Below are positions 60,331 through 64,000 of a DNA stretch of 64,000 nt, in pieces (the stretch's first letter is position 1; the number at the start of each line of letters is the position of its first letter). The translations under genes were made by a program, and so were the position numbers. The stretch comes from Bretschneidera sinensis (taxonomy: Eukaryota > Streptophyta > Magnoliopsida > Brassicales > Akaniaceae), in the NCBI GenBank assembly GCA_023935145.1, contig CM043699.1:145871536-145935535 (forward strand), given 5' to 3'. The notes beneath the pieces were generated by a model, which saw only the letters and a program-made list of their open reading frames with translations, did no database searches and had not been told where the DNA came from.

Positions 60331-61572
60331 ATGGAAGAAATCGATGTTCCTTCATTCTTTCTCTGCCCAATCTCCATAGAGATCATGAAAGACCCAGTAA
60401 CAGTTTCATCAGGGATAACATACGATAGAGAGAGCATAGAGAAATGGTTGTTTTCAGGGAAGAAGAAGAACACATGTCCAATCACAAGACAAGTCCTAAC
60501 AGATTGTGAACTAACCCCAAACCACACTCTTCGTCGACTCATCCAATCATGGTGCACTCTCAACGCTTCTCATGGCATCGAAAGAATCCCGACGCCAAAG
60601 CCTCCAATCAACAAAGCACAGATTGCCAAACTCCTCAACGACGCCAAGTCACCACAACAACAGAAAAATTGCCTTAAAAAGCTACTTTCAATTGCCTCCG
60701 AAAACGATACAAACAAACGATGCATGGAAGCTGCAGGTGCTGTTGACTTCTTAGCCTCAATCGTAATTACTTCTTCTTCATCATATGATCATCAAGAAGC
60801 ATCATATTTGGAAAATCATGATGGGTTACCTATTCATGAGGCTCTAAGCTTACTCTACAACCTTCAAATATCCGACCATGGCCTCAAGGATCTTATAGGC
60901 AAAAACGGCGACTTCATCATGTCCTTAACTCGAGTAATGCAACGTGGAAACTATGAGTCTCGCGCTTACGCGGTGTTGCTATTGAAATCAATGCTTGAAG
61001 TTGCTGATCCTATGAAACTAATCGGGTTGAGACCTGAATTGTTCATCGAAATAGTCCAAGTCTTGCATGATCAAATCTCTCACCAAGCCTCAAAAGCCAC
61101 ACTGCAACTCCTCATCAGTCTTTGTCCATGGGGAAAGAACAGGTTAAAAGCAGTTGAAGCTGGCGCGGTGCCTGTACTGATCGATCTTCTTCTTGATTCA
61201 TCAGAGAGGAGAGCGTGCGAGATGAAGCTTATGGTGTTGGATATGTTATGTGGGTGTGCGGAAGGAAGAGCGGAGTTTTTGAAACACGGCGCGGGGATTG
61301 CCATCGTGTCAAAGAAGATACTTAGGGTTTCACTGGTTGCAAGTGAAAGGGCAGTGAAGATACTGTTGTCTGTTTCCAAGTTCTGTGGGACTCCTAGTGT
61401 TCTTCAAGAGATGTTGATGCTTGGTGCTGTGGCCAAGTTGTGTTTGGTGCTTCAAGTTGATTGTGGGAACAAGACCAAAGACAAGGCTAGAGAAGTGCTT
61501 AAGTTGCATGCTCGGGTTTGGAAGAATTCTCCTTGTTTACCTTTGAATTTGCTTTCTTCATATCCAGCTTGA
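60331..61572 (+). CDS. PUB23: U-box E3 ubiquitin ligase, PUB22/PUB23 type
   Basis: A single-exon gene of 413 codons, close to Arabidopsis PUB23 (about 411). The U-box (about 5-80) has VPSFFLCPISIEIMKDPVTV, GITYDRESIEKWLFSGKK, CPITRQVLTDCELTPNHTL and LIQSWCTLNASHGIERIP. The armadillo-like part has NTLxxA-type helices including LYNLQISDHGLKDL, SRAYAVLLLKSMLEVADPMK, LCPWGKNRLKAVEAGAVPVL and CAEGRAEFLKHGAGIAIVSK. The C-terminus (LKLHARVWKNSPCLPLNLL) is the classic PUB22/23 ending. In Arabidopsis these cytosolic ligases ubiquitinate partners such as Exo70B2 and restrain immunity and drought responses. Choice between PUB22 and PUB23 is not possible from sequence alone; the symbol follows the BLH1 neighbourhood. 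The TGA stop opens a (GA)n tract. Confidence 0.93.
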   Translation: MEEIDVPSFFLCPISIEIMKDPVTVSSGITYDRESIEKWLFSGKKKNTCPITRQVLTDCELTPNHTLRRLIQSWCTLNASHGIERIPTPKPPINKAQIAKLLNDAKSPQQQKNCLKKLLSIASENDTNKRCMEAAGAVDFLASIVITSSSSYDHQEASYLENHDGLPIHEALSLLYNLQISDHGLKDLIGKNGDFIMSLTRVMQRGNYESRAYAVLLLKSMLEVADPMKLIGLRPELFIEIVQVLHDQISHQASKATLQLLISLCPWGKNRLKAVEAGAVPVLIDLLLDSSERRACEMKLMVLDMLCGCAEGRAEFLKHGAGIAIVSKKILRVSLVASERAVKILLSVSKFCGTPSVLQEMLMLGAVAKLCLVLQVDCGNKTKDKAREVLKLHARVWKNSPCLPLNLLSSYPA

Positions 61573-61589
61573 GAGAGAGAGAGAGAGAA
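61570..61589. repeat. (GA)n microsatellite starting at the stop codon
   Basis: GCT TGA GAGAGAGAG: the stop codon is the first part of the GA run. Confidence 0.95.
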
Positions 61590-61687
61590 AAGCTTCACTT
61601 ACTTTCCTTTTTTCGTTAGTTTAATTTCGATTTAGTGTACAAAATTTGATTGATGACATTATTAAAATATGCATGGGCATGAAGAAG

Positions 61688-61749
61688 TGCATGCCCATAT
61701 TATATACTAATCACTCAGTGCATGCCCATATTATATAGTAATCACTCAG
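61688..61749. repeat. 31-bp tandem duplication in the 3' region
   Basis: TGCATGCCCATATTATATAC followed by TAATCACTCAG occurs twice with one base change. The upstream ATGGGCAT (about 61674) can pair with ATGCCCAT in either copy. Confidence 0.95.
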
Positions 61750-63731
61750 TACTGAATTGAAGTTGTCGATGAACTCCTAATGAAGGGAAGATTGGAAATT
61801 AAAGGTCCAATTTGTTTAATTACGACGAAGGTAGATGCTGCAACAAAGAAGAAATTAAGTTCAAATGTGTGATATGATCGCGTCATTAACATGCATGTGC
61901 TTAATTGTATGAGCTTTCGGGGGAAATCAACTTGCAGATTTTATTTTTGATTAAAAAAAATGGAAAATGATGCTTGCAGTAGAATGAGTATGCAATTAGG
62001 TATATACTCATTCATCTGATCAAGGGCATCCATGAGTTTTACTTTTATCTCTTGACACAAGAATTTTTTGGATTGTCATCGATGAGTGATTTATTGAATT
62101 GATCAAATCTAATATATAAATTGACAAATCATTGGGTTTAATTTTCTAGTCACTTAGATCACGAAAACTAAGTTTTACATCGATCATACATTTATAATTA
62201 GTCATTTATGTATATTAAATATATGATTTTTTTAAAAGTATGAATAAATTATTTATGTGAACATTAATTAACTTGTATGATTTATAAAATTAAATGCAAC
62301 AGTTTTTTAATATAAAACAACTTATTCAAAAAATTATAGAATAATCTAAGACATCATTAGTCTTACATTTGGCTACAAATTATATCCTAATCCTTTCAAA
62401 TTAAACAAAATGAAAACATATAATTAATTAAGATTCATACTCTTAAATAATTAAAAGCAGCAACCTTAATTAACCTTTTAGTCACAAGAAGCGTAAATAA
62501 CGTTCGAACACTTATGTACTAAAAATAGTACAACAAATAAACATAAAAAGACAATTTATATAGTTTAAAGATTTTTACGTCCACGGGTGATAATGAGAGA
62601 GATTTCACTATAATCAAATAGAATACAAAATTTTCAAAAGATATAACTCTCAAAATCCTAAACAAAAATTAATTGAATAGGAAAAAATAAAGAAACAATT
62701 AGGTGGCTAATTATCCTAAATGTTTAAATCTGACTGAGGAAGGACTCACCTATTCTTTTATACACTAGCAAGCACTCTTACATGTAAATCAAGTAAAAAA
62801 AAAAAAAACGGTATCAACGATGGATTATCATCGACGGCAGTATGTTTCACTGACGAACAATTTCCCTTGGTGATATGTGAAAACTTATCACCGACAGATT
62901 ATACATCGAAAATATAGTAACATCTAAATATCAATTTGTCTGCCTTTTAGACCAAGGATTAGTTTCTAGATACATGAAGATAATTTTTTATGTGTTCAAA
63001 TAAATTATTATTGTCATTAGATTGTTTCTTCTTTCAACTCTGTATCATACTAACTCCTGAATGTATGTGAGGTTCAATATTTTGAATTTAATTTTATAAT
63101 TAACATATTAAATAAACTCCGTCTTAAGTTAGTTTAGGAAAGTTAACCAATATGGTCAAACATATGACAAAACCATGCTCCTTAAATAAATATTTTTCTC
63201 CTTGGTATGGTAAACCCTTATATGAAATTATAGAAAGGAAGTTAATGGTGCTCTAGAAGGAATGATTTTTTCTTGTTCAACATAATCATCTTCGGTCTTT
63301 TTTCGCTTCTTCTTTTATTATTATCATGAGATACCCGTTGAAAAAAATCCTCAATATAGCCAATTATAGAACTTTTTTAAAGTTAAATAAGTAGCTTTAT
63401 TAACATGACATTAAAGTACTGTTGAAAATAAACAATAAAATATCTCCGCAATATACTATACCAGCTGCCTCTAAACAGCTGTTAGTCCGTAAAAAATCAA
63501 GGAGCTGCAACAACACCATTCTAAGATGGCTTCACCAACTGCAATGGTGATGCAACCCCACCAAGAATATATTGAACAAAATACTAGCGGTAAAAAATAA
63601 TGCTCTCTCTGGCAGGTATAATAATCACACTACCTGCATGTTTGGTGCCAAGAAATGCACATGCAAAATTAATACTCTTAAAGGTGGGGAGAGCACTCAA
63701 CCACTCATCTTTCAAATCTCTAATACCAAAC
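61750..63731. other. Intergenic, AT-rich
   Basis: No gene is recognised. ATCACCGACAGATTATACAT and CATCGACGGCAG near 62820-62910 look like debris of a DNA-transposon end or simple repeat; unresolved. Confidence 0.35.
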
Positions 63732-63845
63732 CTATAAATCAACAGGTCGATTCAATGCCCATTTTGCAAGAGAGTCTGCCATGTCATTGCATTGGTGAGG
63801 AGCATGTATAGTAACCTTGGACAATGAGTTCAATGAGAAATGATT
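63732..63845 (-). pseudogene. RNase H-like fragment, probably from a non-LTR retroelement
   Basis: The minus strand reads VTIHAPHQCNDMADSLAKWA, matching the C-terminal RNase H signature H-PxxxN-xADxLAK found at the end of plant LINE-type polyproteins, and stops at 63732. Only this tip is legible. The preceding sequence (63820 onward) is partly compatible. No other part of the element lies in the window. Confidence 0.5.
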
Positions 63846-64000
63846 TTACCTTTACTTCTAATATTATTAAAAAAAAGGGTTTATTTAAAAATTATAATAA
63901 TTTCAATTTCAATTATATATAGTTTTTGTTTCTCTTTAAATCGATTTTCTTATTATTCAATAATTAAATATAAATATCTATATAATGCTTGCGTTTATGT

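Noticed and set aside
1..64000. Search for a novel multi-gene system, CRISPR array, viral insertion or horizontal transfer
   Set aside because: All intact genes belong to known plant families, and all reverse-transcriptase sequences fit Ty1, Ty3 or LINE types. No foreign-looking gene cluster was found.

Overview
This window is plant nuclear DNA, almost certainly from a eudicot. It is AT-rich and has spliced genes with GT-AG introns, two intronless plant U-box genes, a BEL1-like homeobox gene, several LTR-retrotransposon lineages (Ty3 and Ty1 types) and many (TA)n microsatellites. I cannot name the species from the sequence.

Four protein genes look intact. (1) A BLH1-type BELL homeodomain gene on + (coding exons 15863-18817, 687 aa). 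(2) A BTB/POZ gene of the Arabidopsis At3g05675 type on - (22199-20621, about 442 aa, with a 12-nt first coding exon). (3) A PUB24-like U-box E3 ligase on + (46837-48078, 413 aa). (4) A PUB22/PUB23-type U-box E3 ligase on + (60331-61572, 413 aa). A broken 3' piece of the PUB24-like gene lies at 35891-36447. In Arabidopsis BLH1 and PUB23 are neighbouring loci (At2g35940 and At2g35930, from memory). The window therefore looks like that conserved block, stretched to about 41 kb by transposons and a segmental duplication. BLH1 is a transcription factor. The U-box proteins are predicted ubiquitin ligases of the group that dampens pattern-triggered immunity, and the BTB protein may be a CUL3 adaptor.

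Layout. 1-3216: truncated Ty3/gypsy element (integrase end plus about 2 kb of 3' LTR). 3217-5000: TE-like DNA and a degenerate GTTACGAAA tandem array. 5000-14900: intergenic, with a G-box-rich GC island (about 5700-6300), a tandem duplication of about 0.5 kb (9041-10042) and a small LTR-element remnant (12800-13700). 14900-18900: BLH1. 20450-23800: BTB gene. 23797-24112: perfect 153-bp tandem duplication of the BTB upstream region, ending in a 50-bp palindrome. 24120-29370: decayed Tat-type Ty3 element. 27391-36447 and 36448-43262: two copies of a tandem segmental duplication. The left copy carries a rearranged Ty1/copia insertion (32986-35693) and the PUB24 fragment. 46837: PUB24-like gene. 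51140-55250: nested LTR pieces. 60331: PUB22/23-type gene. 63732-63845: RNase H remnant.

No RNA gene, CRISPR array or multi-gene defence-like system is visible. The most informative content is structural: a duplication, deletion and insertion history whose junctions can be read at base level, and a copia element that seems to have been rearranged before it integrated. Gene identities come from recalled family similarity, and splice sites were read by eye. No search or alignment was run.
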